From UBA1367 sp040268355 (GTDB lineage: Bacteria > Actinomycetota > Coriobacteriia > Coriobacteriales > Atopobiaceae), in contig JAWRIT010000135.1 of NCBI GenBank assembly GCA_040268355.1, positions 1 to 26,545 of the forward strand: a stretch of DNA of 26,545 bases. The letters run 5' to 3'. Of this stretch, positions 1-7,014 are shown piece by piece (positions within the stretch are counted from its first letter, which is position 1; each line of letters begins with the position of its first letter). The notes beneath the pieces are model-generated. The model made no database searches. It saw only the letters and a program-made list of their open reading frames with translations, and was not told where the DNA came from. A program made the position numbers and the translations under genes.

Positions 1-24
1 CACAAGTGCCTCTTCCCCCGTGTC
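1..24 (+). repeat. Dispersed 28-bp repeat, copy A (cut by window start)
   Basis: Partial copy of the short intergenic repeat also found at 11273-11300, 11303-11330, 16925-16952 and (inverted) 26519-26545. It keeps the GTGCCTCT core and the CCCCCGTGTC end and lacks only the first bases of the unit. It lies 3 nt beyond the mntP stop codon. Confidence 0.75.
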
Positions 25-27
25 AGG

Positions 28-591
28 CTACGACAGGAAGGCGCGCAGGCCGATGAGCATGAGCACGACTCCGCCCGCGATCTCGGCCCGATCTCCCAAG
101 AGGCGTCCCATCCGATGACCGATGGCCAGGGCCGCAACGCAGCAGGCAGCCGTCGTGCAGCAGATGATGAACGAGGCGACCCAGATGTCCGTTGCCTGCG
201 CGCGCAGGCTCACGCCCACGGCAAAGGCGTCGATGGCCGTCGCCACCGCTTGGAAGAGCAGGATACCTATCGTCAACCGGTCGGCGCGCTTCGGGCACCC
301 ATCCTCTGGGTGCGCCAGCGCACGTGCGCCCTCACGCACCATGTTGATTCCGATGATGCCCAAAATGATCAGGGTGACGAGGCCCGCATAACGCTCTATC
401 AGGCTTGCCGCCACCCCGCCGAGCAGGTATCCGAACAGGGGCATGATCCCCTGGAAGACCCCAAAGAGCATGGGCATCAAAAGCAGGCGTGCTCGCCGGT
501 GCGAGCCATACGCACAGGAGTTGGAAACCGTCACCGAGAACGCATCGGCAGACAGGGCCAACCCCAGAAGCACGATCTCTGTGGCACTCAT
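28..591 (-). CDS. mntP: Manganese efflux pump MntP (DUF204 family)
   Basis: Predicted inner-membrane Mn(II) exporter of 187 aa, the usual length of the family. Six hydrophobic segments are visible, arranged as two DUF204 repeats; each repeat carries the family's acidic motif in a membrane helix (LALSADAFSVTVS at about residues 11-23 and ATAIDAFAVGVSL in the second half), the aspartates expected to contact metal. The ATG at 589-591 follows a GGGGAGG Shine-Dalgarno. It is transcribed alone, from a good promoter about 165 nt upstream, through a structured leader. The next gene upstream is divergent. Manganese control through the leader is plausible for this family, but the known yybP-ykoY signature is not visible. 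The family assignment is firm; the substrate is inferred from the family. Confidence 0.93.
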   Translation of the reverse strand: MSATEIVLLGLALSADAFSVTVSNSCAYGSHRRARLLLMPMLFGVFQGIMPLFGYLLGGVAASLIERYAGLVTLIILGIIGINMVREGARALAHPEDGCPKRADRLTIGILLFQAVATAIDAFAVGVSLRAQATDIWVASFIICCTTAACCVAALAIGHRMGRLLGDRAEIAGGVVLMLIGLRAFLS

Positions 592-749
592 GGTCCTCCC
601 CCGATAATCCTGTAGAAGGTGGGCGCTTCCTACGAGGACGGTCCCGGCACAGATCGCCGTTCCGGCGGGCGGGGATGGATCACGGGTGGCCCCTCTGGTG
701 CAAGCTCACATGCGCCCGCGTCGACCGTGGCCTCGCAGCAAGCAGCAGG
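592..749 (-). promoter_or_regulatory. Structured mntP 5' leader
   Basis: About 158 nt of predicted untranslated leader between the mntP transcription start and its start codon. Two helices can be drawn: GCGGGCG/CGCCCGC (665-671 with 713-719) closing a 41-nt loop, and a stem at 609-637 formed by GTAGAAG (612-618) with CTTCCTAC (626-633), flanked by CCT/AGG. The second helix ends about 10 nt upstream of the ribosome binding site. mntP leaders in other bacteria often hold a Mn riboswitch (yybP-ykoY), but its conserved GGGGAGUA loop is not seen here. Confidence 0.4.
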
Positions 750-755
750 CCCCAC

Positions 756-783
756 AGTGTAGCGCACAAATCGCATCAGTCAA
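756..783 (-). promoter_or_regulatory. mntP promoter
   Basis: Minus strand -35 TTGACT (778-783), 16-nt spacer and -10 TACACT (756-761). This is a good sigma70-type match and predicts a start near 749. The rest of the 592-946 gap, on the phospholipase side, shows no promoter I can support; a 9-bp direct repeat CAATCGGGC occurs at 781-789 and 881-889. Confidence 0.65.
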
Positions 784-946
784 TCGGGCGATCCTCGCCT
801 TGTGTCGGCCAGACAGACGGGGCTTCCTACATGTGTGCCGCACCCGTCAAACAAGCAGGATTCCTTGCAGCTACGTCAGACAATCGGGCAGCTCCTTGCG
901 CTACTCTTTTGTGAGACACCGTTTACGGGACGGAGGGGCGCGAACC

Positions 947-1873
947 ATGCCAGCAATCATCACGCATCACCTCTTTGGTGAGGACGCCGCGCGACGGCTT
1001 CCCGACGACCTGGCCCTCGGCGAGGAGGAGCTGTTGGCGTTTCTGTTGGGAAACCAAGGCCCCGACCCGTTCTACTTCTGCTTCACCGCGACGCCGTCCG
1101 CCATTGCCTCCTGCCACGAGTTCGCCGCGTCCATGCACAGCGACCACGTGGGCGAGGCCCTGCGTGTGGCACGGGATGCGGTCTCGTACCTGCCCCGCCA
1201 GGACCAGGGGATAGGACGGGCCTTCGCACTGGGACTCCTTGCGCACTACCTGCTCGACAGCGAGGCCCATGCCTTCATCATGGCGCAGGAGCAGAGCATC
1301 TGCGAAGCTGGGGTCGGGCTGGAGAACTCCCATGACGAGGTGCACGCCCTCATCGAGAGCGACCTTGACAGTTGGCTTCTGTGGACCATGCGCACGCAGA
1401 CGGTGGACGACGCGCCCGCGGCGTCCGACCTCGCCCGGACCGAGCGCATCGCGCGGGCGGCGGGAGCGATCTTCTCGCAGGTGGCCTGGCAGGTCTTTGG
1501 CATCACGCTGGGCGCCGACCGCTACGAGGGCTGCGTGCGTGACTACGAGTTCGTGTATCGGGCCATCGACCCGATCGGCAACCCCCGCGGGTGGATGATC
1601 GCGGGCATCGAACGCCTGGGCGTGCGCTCCTCGCGACTCGGGGCGCTCGCCCACACGGCGACGCCCTCCGATGAGTGCGCCGCCGCCAATCTCGCCCGCC
1701 GCCCTTGGGTCGACCCACTCACCGGACAGACGCGGACGACCAGCTTCCCCGACATCTTCTTCGATGCGCTCGAACACTGGCCCGACCTGGCGGAGGCCTA
1801 CGTGCGCGGCGATGCCGACGTGCTCGCCCAGCTCATGCGACGCGCCTACGACGGGCGGCCGCTCGGGCGCTGA
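947..1873 (+). CDS. Zinc-dependent phospholipase C-like protein
   Basis: A 308-aa protein resembling the zinc-dependent phospholipase C family (Zn_dep_PLPC). The signs are an N-terminal THH at residues 6-8, the family-typical GNQGPDPFYF (35-44), and a histidine/aspartate-rich helix LLAHYLLDSEAH (97-108) followed by H129, H133 and E137; these are the likely zinc ligands. There is no signal peptide, so it is probably cytoplasmic, unlike secreted clostridial alpha-toxin. The open frame extends further upstream, but the ATG at 947 is preceded by GGAGGGG (932-938) at good spacing and begins the conserved N-terminus. The gene stands alone and converges with the DUF4956 gene. Activity and substrate are unproven. 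Confidence 0.75.
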   Translation: MPAIITHHLFGEDAARRLPDDLALGEEELLAFLLGNQGPDPFYFCFTATPSAIASCHEFAASMHSDHVGEALRVARDAVSYLPRQDQGIGRAFALGLLAHYLLDSEAHAFIMAQEQSICEAGVGLENSHDEVHALIESDLDSWLLWTMRTQTVDDAPAASDLARTERIARAAGAIFSQVAWQVFGITLGADRYEGCVRDYEFVYRAIDPIGNPRGWMIAGIERLGVRSSRLGALAHTATPSDECAAANLARRPWVDPLTGQTRTTSFPDIFFDALEHWPDLAEAYVRGDADVLAQLMRRAYDGRPLGR

Positions 1874-1911
1874 GCGACGGCGCGCCGTACCACAGAGGCC
1901 GACAACGCCGG

Positions 1912-2610
1912 CTACAGCTCGTCGGTCGAGACCTCCTGGTAGGAGACGGCCACCTCAAGGTTGCCGTTGCGGACCCTGAGGTCATCGATGAGACGTCGCA
2001 TGACGTCGGCGCTTCTCAGCTGCACGTCATAGCTCAGTCGGTAGAGGCTGCCCATGTTGGTGGTCTTGACGAAGGTCAGCTCGTGGGCGGTGGTGTGGGC
2101 GTCAAAGACTTCGTCGAACAGGCCGACGAAGTCGAGGTCCTCCGGAACGGTGACGCGCACCGTGCGGTCGAGCCGCGCCCTGCTGCCACCAAAGTTCACC
2201 AGCTGCAGCAGGAGGTTGACCCCACCCAGAATGACGCAGATGAGCGTCGCATAGACCAGATAGCCCATGCCGCAGACCAGCCCCACGGCCATCGCGAGAA
2301 AGACGAAGGCGATGTCGCGCCCCTGACCGGGGACGCTGCGGAAGCGCACGAGACTGAAGCCTCCCGCGACGGCGACGCCCGCACCGAGGTTGCCGTTCAC
2401 CATCATGATCACCACCGCCACGATGGCCGGCAGCGTCGCCAGTGTCACCACGAAGCTCTTGGTGAAGCGGCTCTTGTAGCCATAGATGAGGGCAAGGCCG
2501 AGCCCGAGGGCGAGAGCCGCCACCAGGCTCGTGAGGAACGGGGCGAGCGTGAGGGTGGACGAGGTGGTGGTCGCAAACGCGTCTACCGAGGAGAAGATCG
2601 AATCGAACAT
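1912..2610 (-). CDS. DUF4956 domain membrane protein
   Basis: A 232-aa protein with four or five hydrophobic helices in residues 25-140 (including SFVVTLATLPAIVAVVIMMV and a GLVCGMGYLVYATLICVILGG stretch), followed by a soluble C-terminal domain of about 80 residues. The conserved GGFSLVRFRSVPG segment between helices is typical of DUF4956. Genes of this family commonly sit beside VTC-type polyphosphate polymerase domain genes, as here (the upstream neighbour on the same strand). The molecular function is unknown; a membrane partner for the polymerase-like protein is an inference from context. A 189-nt gap separates it from that gene, so it may have its own promoter. A GAAGGGA Shine-Dalgarno lies somewhat far (about 12 nt) from the ATG. 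Confidence 0.85.
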   Translation of the reverse strand: MFDSIFSSVDAFATTTSSTLTLAPFLTSLVAALALGLGLALIYGYKSRFTKSFVVTLATLPAIVAVVIMMVNGNLGAGVAVAGGFSLVRFRSVPGQGRDIAFVFLAMAVGLVCGMGYLVYATLICVILGGVNLLLQLVNFGGSRARLDRTVRVTVPEDLDFVGLFDEVFDAHTTAHELTFVKTTNMGSLYRLSYDVQLRSADVMRRLIDDLRVRNGNLEVAVSYQEVSTDEL

Positions 2611-2778
2611 GGCTGGTCAGGGTCCCTTCTGCTCATGCCCGTGTGGACGCGGGCGGCCATCTTGCGCGAGTCGGGTGGGCGGGTCGAACGGCTGGGATGG
2701 AATGGGTCGGTCGGGTGCCTTGGGTACGGCGCGTGCGGGGGTGCGGCGGCGGTGCCGAGGCGAGCCGGAGCTGGCTGA

Positions 2779-2791
2779 TCCCCTGAGGGGA
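2779..2791 (-). terminator. Short hairpin after the VTC-domain gene
   Basis: TCCCC-TGA-GGGGA dyad starting 9 nt beyond the VTC-domain stop codon. There is no T-run after it on the minus strand, so it may be a weak terminator or a processing hairpin. The remainder of the 2611-2799 gap shows nothing else. Confidence 0.3.
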
Positions 2792-2799
2792 CGGACTTG

Positions 2800-3600
2800 T
2801 CAGGCCCCCACCAAGACGCCGGGCCGGGCCGCAGGCGTGCGAGCCGGTCGCAGCGGGCTGGCGGAGGGTGCCTGGCGTCGCTCGTCGACAGGCTTCGCGT
2901 GCGCGGCGGCACGACGCTCGGCGGACAGGCGCCACTGGACCGCCGTCCCGTACTTCGAGAAGCTCGCCTTGAAGATGTCCTCCTCGGAGAGGAAGTCCGC
3001 GAGCCACAGCGGCATGCCGGCGGCGCACTTGACCTCCAGCAAGCTTGTGGCCGCAGGCGTCAGCACGACGCCGTCGGTCGCACCTCCCAAGGAGACGTCA
3101 TCCCAGCGGCAGCGCACGCGCCGGTCGAAGGTCATGCGGAACTCGTGGTCGTCGGCGGCATAGAACGCCTCGCGGTCGTAGGCGACGAACATGGCCGGCC
3201 GCAGGCCGGGGTAGCGCCCGGCCGAGAAAGCGATCTCGCGCTCGATCTGGGTCTGGGGGGCACGGCGACCGGTGACGAGCGCGTCGGCATCGGCCAGGCC
3301 CAGCACACAGCGCCGCTTGTAGACGACGCCGTCGTACTTCTTCTTGAGCTCGAGGAACACGGGCGCCTCGTCGCTGACGTCCTGGTAGCTCCGGACGCGC
3401 AGCTTCTCCTTGTAGAGGGGATGCTCGGCCGAACGACGCGCCAGGACGGCGTCGGGCGTGTCGTAGTAGACGTTGCGGACCGTCGAGGGACCGTGCTCGT
3501 CGGGGACCATGTGCGCGGCCATGACGGCCTCGAGTCGGGCACGCTGGGCATCGCTCAGGGAGTACTTGATCTCATGACGCTCGAACACCATCTGTGCCAT
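2800..3600 (-). CDS. VTC / polyphosphate polymerase domain protein
   Basis: A 266-aa protein of the VTC domain family (triphosphate-tunnel fold; the yeast Vtc4 homologue makes polyphosphate from ATP). The basic and acidic strands that line the tunnel are visible: RHEIKYSLS near the N-terminus, YKEKLRVRSY, FLELKKKYDGVVYKRR, a YDREAF/TFDRRVR pair, and LEVKC near the C-terminal third. The frame is open further upstream, but the ATG at 3598-3600 has an ideal AAGGAGG at 8-nt spacing and starts directly at the conserved MAQMVFERHEIKY. It lies upstream of the DUF4956 gene, a frequent partner. Polymerase activity is inferred. The last 25 residues are Pro/Ala/Arg-rich and look unstructured. Confidence 0.85.
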   Translation of the reverse strand: MAQMVFERHEIKYSLSDAQRARLEAVMAAHMVPDEHGPSTVRNVYYDTPDAVLARRSAEHPLYKEKLRVRSYQDVSDEAPVFLELKKKYDGVVYKRRCVLGLADADALVTGRRAPQTQIEREIAFSAGRYPGLRPAMFVAYDREAFYAADDHEFRMTFDRRVRCRWDDVSLGGATDGVVLTPAATSLLEVKCAAGMPLWLADFLSEEDIFKASFSKYGTAVQWRLSAERRAAAHAKPVDERRQAPSASPLRPARTPAARPGVLVGA

Positions 3601-3670
3601 ACGGGTCGCCTCCTTGCGTCGTATGACACGATACGGCGTCAACCTGAAATGGCTCTGAGACGACGTCGAA

Positions 3671-3688
3671 TGTGGGCGAGCGCCCACA
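3671..3688. promoter_or_regulatory. 18-bp perfect dyad upstream of the VTC-domain gene
   Basis: TGTGGGCG-AG-CGCCCACA, a perfect 8-bp inverted repeat with a 2-bp centre, 71 bp before the VTC start codon. It could be an operator or the remnant of a ligA transcript hairpin; the 2-nt loop favours a DNA dyad. Confidence 0.4.
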
Positions 3689-3722
3689 CAGCCAAGCGAA
3701 TCTGAACGCGCGGGTCAGGCAT

Positions 3723-3760
3723 GCCATGGTCCGGGACAGGCGCACCAAGCCATGGTCCGG
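3723..3760. repeat. Pair of GCCATGGTCCGG direct repeats
   Basis: GCCATGGTCCGG occurs at 3723-3734 and again at 3749-3760, exactly 26 bp apart, in the gap between ligA and the VTC gene. The spacing is about two and a half helical turns. The function is unknown; a regulator binding site is one option. Confidence 0.4.
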
Positions 3761-3797
3761 CAGGAGGAGCACCGTCCGATGCGACAGCGCGGCGGAC

Positions 3798-3817
3798 CCG
3801 TCACTCGCCCGTGACGG
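3798..3817 (-). terminator. Hairpin downstream of ligA
   Basis: CCGTCAC-TCGCCC-GTGACGG, a perfect 7-bp stem with a 6-nt loop, 26 nt beyond the ligA stop. No U-tract follows on the minus strand, so termination here would be non-canonical. Confidence 0.35.
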
Positions 3818-3842
3818 CCGCCCGTGACGACCGCCGCGACCC

Positions 3843-6044
3843 CTACTCGTCAGTGCGCGGAGGCTCGCCGGTCGCAAGGACGCGGGCCAGCGCCGCCTCG
3901 TCGAGCACGGGCACCCCCAGCTGCTCGGCCTTCGCGAGCTTGGAGCCCGCGGCGGCACCGGCGACCACGTAGCTCGTCTTCTTGGAGACCGATCCGCTCA
4001 CCTTGGCCCCGAGCGCCTTCAGCGCGTCTCCCGCCTGTTTGCGCGTGAGGAGCTCGAGCGTTCCGGTGAGCACGAAGGTCAGCCCTGCCAGCGTCTGTGG
4101 CGCGACCTCCGCAGGCTCCGCCTCTTCCAGCACCACACCCGCCACACGAAGCCGTTCGACCACCGCCAGGTTGTCGCGCACCGCAAAGAAGCTCACCACG
4201 CTCTTGGCGATCTTGGGGCCGATCCCATCCACCTGGGCGATCTCCTCGGCCGTCGCCTCGGCGAGCCGCTCCAACGAGCCGAAGTGCCGGGCGAGCACCT
4301 CGCCCACGCTTACGCCCACATGTCGGATGCCCAGGCCAAAGAGCACGCGAGCGAGACCTCGCTCCTTCGACTGCTCCACCTGCGCCATCACCTTGCGCGC
4401 GATGGTCGGCCCCACCACGATGGCGTCGCCCGCCGCATGGTCCTTGGTCGTGGTCTCGTAGATGCGCCCGGTGTCGAGCGTGGCCAGCGCCTCCTCGCTG
4501 AGCCGGTCGTAGAAGTCCGCCACGTCGACGAGCAGCCCCTGCGCCACCATGCGACGCACCAGCTCCTCTCCCAGCCCGTCGATGTCCATGGCGGTGCGGC
4601 TGCCCCAGTGGATGAGCCGCTCGGCGGCCTGCGCTGGGCAGTCGAGCGAGACGCAGCGCCAGGCCACCTCGCCCTCCTCCCGTACCACCGGGCTTCCGCA
4701 GCTCGGACAGGTCGTCGGCATGTCCCACTCGGGACGCGCCGCGTGCTCGGCGGCAAGGTCGCCCTCGAGCACGGGACCCACGACCTCGGGAATGACGTCG
4801 CCCGCCTTGTGCACGACGATCGTGTCACCCTCGCGGACGTCCTTGCGGCGGATCTCGTCGATGTTGTGCAGCGTGGCGCGGGCGATGGTCGAGCCGGCGA
4901 CCACCACCGGGTCGAACTCCGCGACGGGCGTCAGCACGCCCGTGCGCCCCACCTGGATGCGGATCTCGCGCAGCACGGTGCGCCGCTCCTCCGGGGGGAA
5001 CTTGTAGGCGATGGCCCAGCGGGGGGCACGCGCGGTGAAGCCGAGCGCGTCCTGGCTGGCCAGCGAGTCGACCTTGACCACCACCCCGTCGATGTCGTAG
5101 TCGAGCTCGTCGCGGTGCGCCAGGGCCTCCTCGCAGAACTCGTGAACCTCCCGTGCGCTCGTGCAGCGCCGCGCGTTGGGGTTCACCGCAAAGCCGCAGG
5201 AGCGCAGCCACTGCAGGAACTCCCACTGGGTGTGCACGTCGATGGGCTCCTCGTCGGCCACCGCATAGACGAAGGTCGCGAGGTCGCGGTGGGCGGTGAT
5301 CTTGGGATCCTTCTGGCGCAGGCTGCCGGCGGCGGCGTTGCGCGGGTTGGCAAAGACGCTCTGGCCGGCGCCGTCACGCTCCTCGTTCAGGCGCACGAAC
5401 GAGCGCTTGGGCATGTAGACCTCCCCGCGCACCTCGATCGTCTGCCCGAGTCCCTGGTCGGCGAGCGCCCCCAGCCCGGCGGGTGCCAGCGAGCGCGGGA
5501 CGTCGCTGACGGTACGGACGTTGGCGGTCACGTTCTCGCCCGTCGTGCCGTCGCCGCGCGTGGCGGCGCGCACGAACTGCCCGTCGCGATAGGTGAGCGC
5601 CACGCCCAGGCCATCGATCTTGAGCTCGCAGGTGTAGGCGACCGGACGCCCCTCGCTCGCGCCCAGCGCCTCGTCGGTCCGGGCGAGCCACTCGTCCAGC
5701 TCGTCCAGGTCCATGGCGTCGTCCATGGAGTACATGCGCTGGGCATGGGCCACCGGCTCGAACTGCTCGGACACGTACCCCCCGACGCGCTGGGTGTAGG
5801 AGTCGGGCGTCACCAGCTCCGGGTGCGCCGCCTCGATGGCGAGCAGCTCCTGCAGCAGGCGGTCGAACTCGGCGTCGGTCATCTCAGGCGCGTCGAGGGC
5901 GTAGTACAGGTATGCCGCGTGGTCGAGCAGACCACGCAGCTCGAGGGCGCGAAGCGCGGGTGTCGTGGGCGCTGCGGGCGCCTGGGGGGAGGCCTCCTCG
6001 CCAGGAAAGTCTCCGAACAGTGAGAGCTGCGCGTCTTCGGCCAT
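3843..6044 (-). CDS. ligA: NAD-dependent DNA ligase LigA
   Basis: A 733-aa DNA ligase that seals nicks with NAD+ during replication and repair. Domains in order: Ia/adenylation with the catalytic lysine in LKIDGLG (K142); OB fold (about 335-435); Cys4 zinc finger C446, C449, C464, C469; helix-hairpin-helix (about 480-620) with a short insertion near 525-540; and C-terminal BRCT (about 650-725, GLTFVLTGTL to TSYVVAG). The ATG at 6042-6044 follows GGAGG; an alternative TTG start 12 codons upstream has no ribosome binding site. The first 30 residues are an extension before domain Ia and contain AQLSLFGDF (5-13), which matches the sliding-clamp-binding consensus QL[SD]LF. No clear promoter was found; ATACAGT-like bases lie near 6082-6087. 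Confidence 0.97.
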   Translation of the reverse strand: MAEDAQLSLFGDFPGEEASPQAPAAPTTPALRALELRGLLDHAAYLYYALDAPEMTDAEFDRLLQELLAIEAAHPELVTPDSYTQRVGGYVSEQFEPVAHAQRMYSMDDAMDLDELDEWLARTDEALGASEGRPVAYTCELKIDGLGVALTYRDGQFVRAATRGDGTTGENVTANVRTVSDVPRSLAPAGLGALADQGLGQTIEVRGEVYMPKRSFVRLNEERDGAGQSVFANPRNAAAGSLRQKDPKITAHRDLATFVYAVADEEPIDVHTQWEFLQWLRSCGFAVNPNARRCTSAREVHEFCEEALAHRDELDYDIDGVVVKVDSLASQDALGFTARAPRWAIAYKFPPEERRTVLREIRIQVGRTGVLTPVAEFDPVVVAGSTIARATLHNIDEIRRKDVREGDTIVVHKAGDVIPEVVGPVLEGDLAAEHAARPEWDMPTTCPSCGSPVVREEGEVAWRCVSLDCPAQAAERLIHWGSRTAMDIDGLGEELVRRMVAQGLLVDVADFYDRLSEEALATLDTGRIYETTTKDHAAGDAIVVGPTIARKVMAQVEQSKERGLARVLFGLGIRHVGVSVGEVLARHFGSLERLAEATAEEIAQVDGIGPKIAKSVVSFFAVRDNLAVVERLRVAGVVLEEAEPAEVAPQTLAGLTFVLTGTLELLTRKQAGDALKALGAKVSGSVSKKTSYVVAGAAAGSKLAKAEQLGVPVLDEAALARVLATGEPPRTDE

Positions 6045-6126
6045 TGATCCTCCATCGCCCTGCGTCGAATCGCTACCCAACGACTGTAGCGCATCCCGGC
6101 GCCGGCGGGGCCATCGCGGTGTTGCC

Positions 6127-6159
6127 GGCGACCCCTCCTGTCAGGAGCGTGCCGGCCGG
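6127..6159 (-). terminator. Hairpin after the response regulator gene
   Basis: An inner stem CTCCT-GTC-AGGAG (near 6136-6148) is enclosed by GCCGGC copies on both sides, about 50-80 nt past the response regulator stop. There is no U-tract. It is the only structure visible in the 163-nt gap between this operon and the ligA start. Confidence 0.3.
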
Positions 6160-6207
6160 CCTGAGGGCGCGCCGTCCGGTGCCCTGCCGCCACTCCCCCG
6201 CTGTCCC

Positions 6208-7014
6208 TCAGGCCCCCTCCCCGGCCCAGCCGGAGGCGAGGCGGGCGGCGGTGGGCTCGGCCCACCAGTACTGCAGCATGTACTCACCGTGATAGCGGGC
6301 GGTGGCCTCGGGCAGGCCGCCGATGAAGCCGTAGTAGTCGCACTCCACCGAGGAGACGCTCACCGCCACGCCCCCGCGCCGACGGATGATGGCCTGGGGC
6401 AGGCCAAGCCTCTCGAAGGTCCGCCGCAGGTCGGAGATGAAGGTGCGCAGCTGGGAGCGCCGCGAGGGCGTGTCGGGCTGTTCCTCCCACAGCACACTCA
6501 CCAGCTCCCCCATGCTCACCAGGGCGCCGCGCCGGTCGATGAGGTAGGCGAGCAGCTCCTTGGTGTGCGAACGCTCGAACGACACCGGCTTCCCGTCGAA
6601 GAACACCTCGAAGTTCCCAAAGCACTGCACGTAGAGACCCCGCTCGCGCAGACGCGTCGGCATCACGCGCAGCGAGGAGAGCGCCTGGCGCACGTCCTGC
6701 TCGCTGGCCGGCTTCACCAGAAAGGAGCTCGCCTGCGTCTTCCAGGCGTCGAGCGCGTAGCCGGGGTATCCCGTCACGAACACCACGTTGGTCTCGGGCA
6801 GCCGCTCCCGCATGCGCTGCGCGAGCACCAGCCCGTTGACGCCCGGCATCTCGATGTCGAGAAACGCCACGTCGATGGGGTCCGTCTCGCAGACGTCAAG
6901 CGCCTCGGCGGCGGAGTTGACCACCCGGCAGCTGCCCTTGGGATCCGCCTGCTCCACCACCTTGGCCAGCGACGCCGCCGCCAGCATGCTGTCATCGACG
7001 ATCAAGGACCTCAT
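6208..7014 (-). CDS. Response regulator with SARP-like DNA-binding output
   Basis: A 268-aa protein. Residues 1-115 are a complete receiver: acidic pair D7-D8, phospho-acceptor D53 (FLDIEMPGVNG), T81 and the conserved K101 in FLVKPAS. From about residue 125 comes a winged-helix DNA-binding domain of OmpR/SARP type (FGNFEVFFDGKPVSF, then HTKELLAYLIDRRG), followed by the start of a BTAD-like helical region (YHGEYMLQYWWAE) that is cut short compared with full SARP proteins. The ATG at 7012-7014 lies inside the last codons of the kinase gene (23-nt overlap), so the two are translated together. It is unusual because LytS-type kinases normally pair with LytTR-output regulators. Target genes are unknown. 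Confidence 0.88.
   Translation of the reverse strand: MRSLIVDDSMLAAASLAKVVEQADPKGSCRVVNSAAEALDVCETDPIDVAFLDIEMPGVNGLVLAQRMRERLPETNVVFVTGYPGYALDAWKTQASSFLVKPASEQDVRQALSSLRVMPTRLRERGLYVQCFGNFEVFFDGKPVSFERSHTKELLAYLIDRRGALVSMGELVSVLWEEQPDTPSRRSQLRTFISDLRRTFERLGLPQAIIRRRGGVAVSVSSVECDYYGFIGGLPEATARYHGEYMLQYWWAEPTAARLASGWAGEGA

Noticed and set aside
592..760. Canonical yybP-ykoY manganese riboswitch
   Set aside because: The conserved GGGGAGUA loop sequence is not present in the predicted transcript, so the class name is not assigned.
4284..6023. A 579-codon plus-strand frame opposite ligA
   Set aside because: It is a mirror of the high-GC LigA coding sequence with no domain features.
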